Source: Candidatus Methanomethylophilaceae archaeon (lineage in GTDB: Archaea > Thermoplasmatota > Thermoplasmata > Methanomassiliicoccales > Methanomethylophilaceae). From it: a stretch of 64,000 bases of DNA. The stretch covers positions 62,001 through 126,000 of the forward strand of contig CALUHR010000003.1 in the NCBI GenBank assembly GCA_944320495.1, written 5' to 3'. The translations under genes were made by a program, and so were the position numbers. Under the pieces are notes generated by a model. That model was given only the letters and a program-made list of their open reading frames with translations. It searched no databases and was not told the DNA's origin. Shown piece after piece: positions 63,649 through 64,000 of the stretch; position 1 is the stretch's first letter; every line of letters starts with the position of its first letter.

Positions 63649-64000
63649 TCGTTTTCCTCCTATCGCCTTGTCCGGTGTTACCCGAACTCAGCAATACATC
63701 CAACCCATGGCGGTTATTTAACCCAAATCGAGGATGGATGTTTTGACCATAATTTATATACTACAAACAAAGATTTAAATAATAGTTTACATAACTTTCC
63801 TATTTTGAAGACGAATTCAATATTTTGTTTAAATATCATTATTTAAAGAATCTCGATTTATTTAAAAAGAAGATTTGATTATTTCTTTTAGGATTTTATT
63901 ATCAAATATTTCCTTTTGAGATAATATTGAGCCATCAATACAATGGATTCGGACGGACTACGGCACGGAGACTGATGCAAGAGCATACATCCAACCACCA
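63649..64000. promoter_or_regulatory. AT-rich leader/promoter of mtaC2B2 to the window end
   Basis: No gene is seen. ATACATCCAACC motifs lie at 63694-63705 and 63985-63996, plus GGATGGATG at 63732-63740. The minus-strand TATA at ~63750-63762 starts the mta transcript. The motif at the window end may belong to a further mta-type operon outside. Confidence 0.5.

Overview
The window comes from a GC-rich methanogenic archaeon, most probably of the order Methanomassiliicoccales (H2-dependent methylotrophic methanogens). The evidence is two mtaB/mtaC pairs (methanol:corrinoid methyltransferase and its corrinoid protein), an archaeal replication factor C small subunit, Orc1/Cdc6, archaeal TATA-box promoters often placed 25-30 bases upstream of leaderless start codons, and an apparent avoidance of TAG as a stop codon, as expected where UAG can encode pyrrolysine. 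The assignment is inferred from gene content only.

Layout. 1-20.2 kb is a cell-surface locus: the tail of a UbiD-type decarboxylase, a 2,301-codon repeat adhesin (673-7578) interrupted by one in-frame TAG, a PAPS-reductase-like/cysE pair, a small winged-helix gene coupled to a membrane-anchored surface protein, a secreted protein, and a second giant adhesin (13190-20104) whose true N-terminus is out of frame across a run of eight G. 20.8-30.8 kb is housekeeping and accessory: a DUF4143-type ATPase, cysS plus a radical SAM enzyme, a non-coding stretch with consecutive hairpins, a tRNA-thiolation-type ATPase, Orc1/Cdc6, a NIF3-like protein, an isochorismatase-like hydrolase with a MarR regulator and an MFS remnant, and rfcS. 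31-37.7 kb (minus strand) is one tight run: pdxS, pdxT fused in frame to a Sel1-repeat protein, two more Sel1-repeat proteins, a phenylacetate-CoA-ligase-like enzyme and a HAD phosphatase. 37.9-43.7 kb holds a YbjN-like protein, two MFS transporters, another Sel1 protein and formate-tetrahydrofolate ligase. 43.8-47.3 kb is a ferrous iron cluster (feoA, feoA, feoB, two small Cys-rich membrane proteins, a rubredoxin), followed by a fifth Sel1-repeat region.

48.3-57.7 kb contains the most unusual system: five plus-strand genes joined by ATGA/GTGA overlaps or a 1-base gap, encoding (1) an Hsp70 fused to a von Willebrand A domain, (2) a 1,002-aa protein with a degenerate J-like N-terminus, zinc ribbons and fibronectin-III-like repeats, (3) a zinc-ribbon P-loop GTPase, (4) a GrpE-like coiled-coil protein and (5) a second, lid-less Hsp70. 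It looks like a complete Hsp70/J/GrpE cycle rebuilt around a GTPase and a vWA adaptor. An ArsR-type regulator lies just upstream, and three related palindromes at exactly 60-bp steps fill the promoter region.

58.2-64 kb holds a universal stress protein and the two mtaCB operons, whose long AT-rich leaders share an ACATCCAA motif.

Several gene ends (NIF3-like, orc1/cdc6, pdxT, YbjN-like, the small membrane protein before arsR) have no stop codon where homology ends and run on in shadow frames. Single-base indels, real or from assembly, may be common in this sequence, and that caution applies to the frame-dependent claims.
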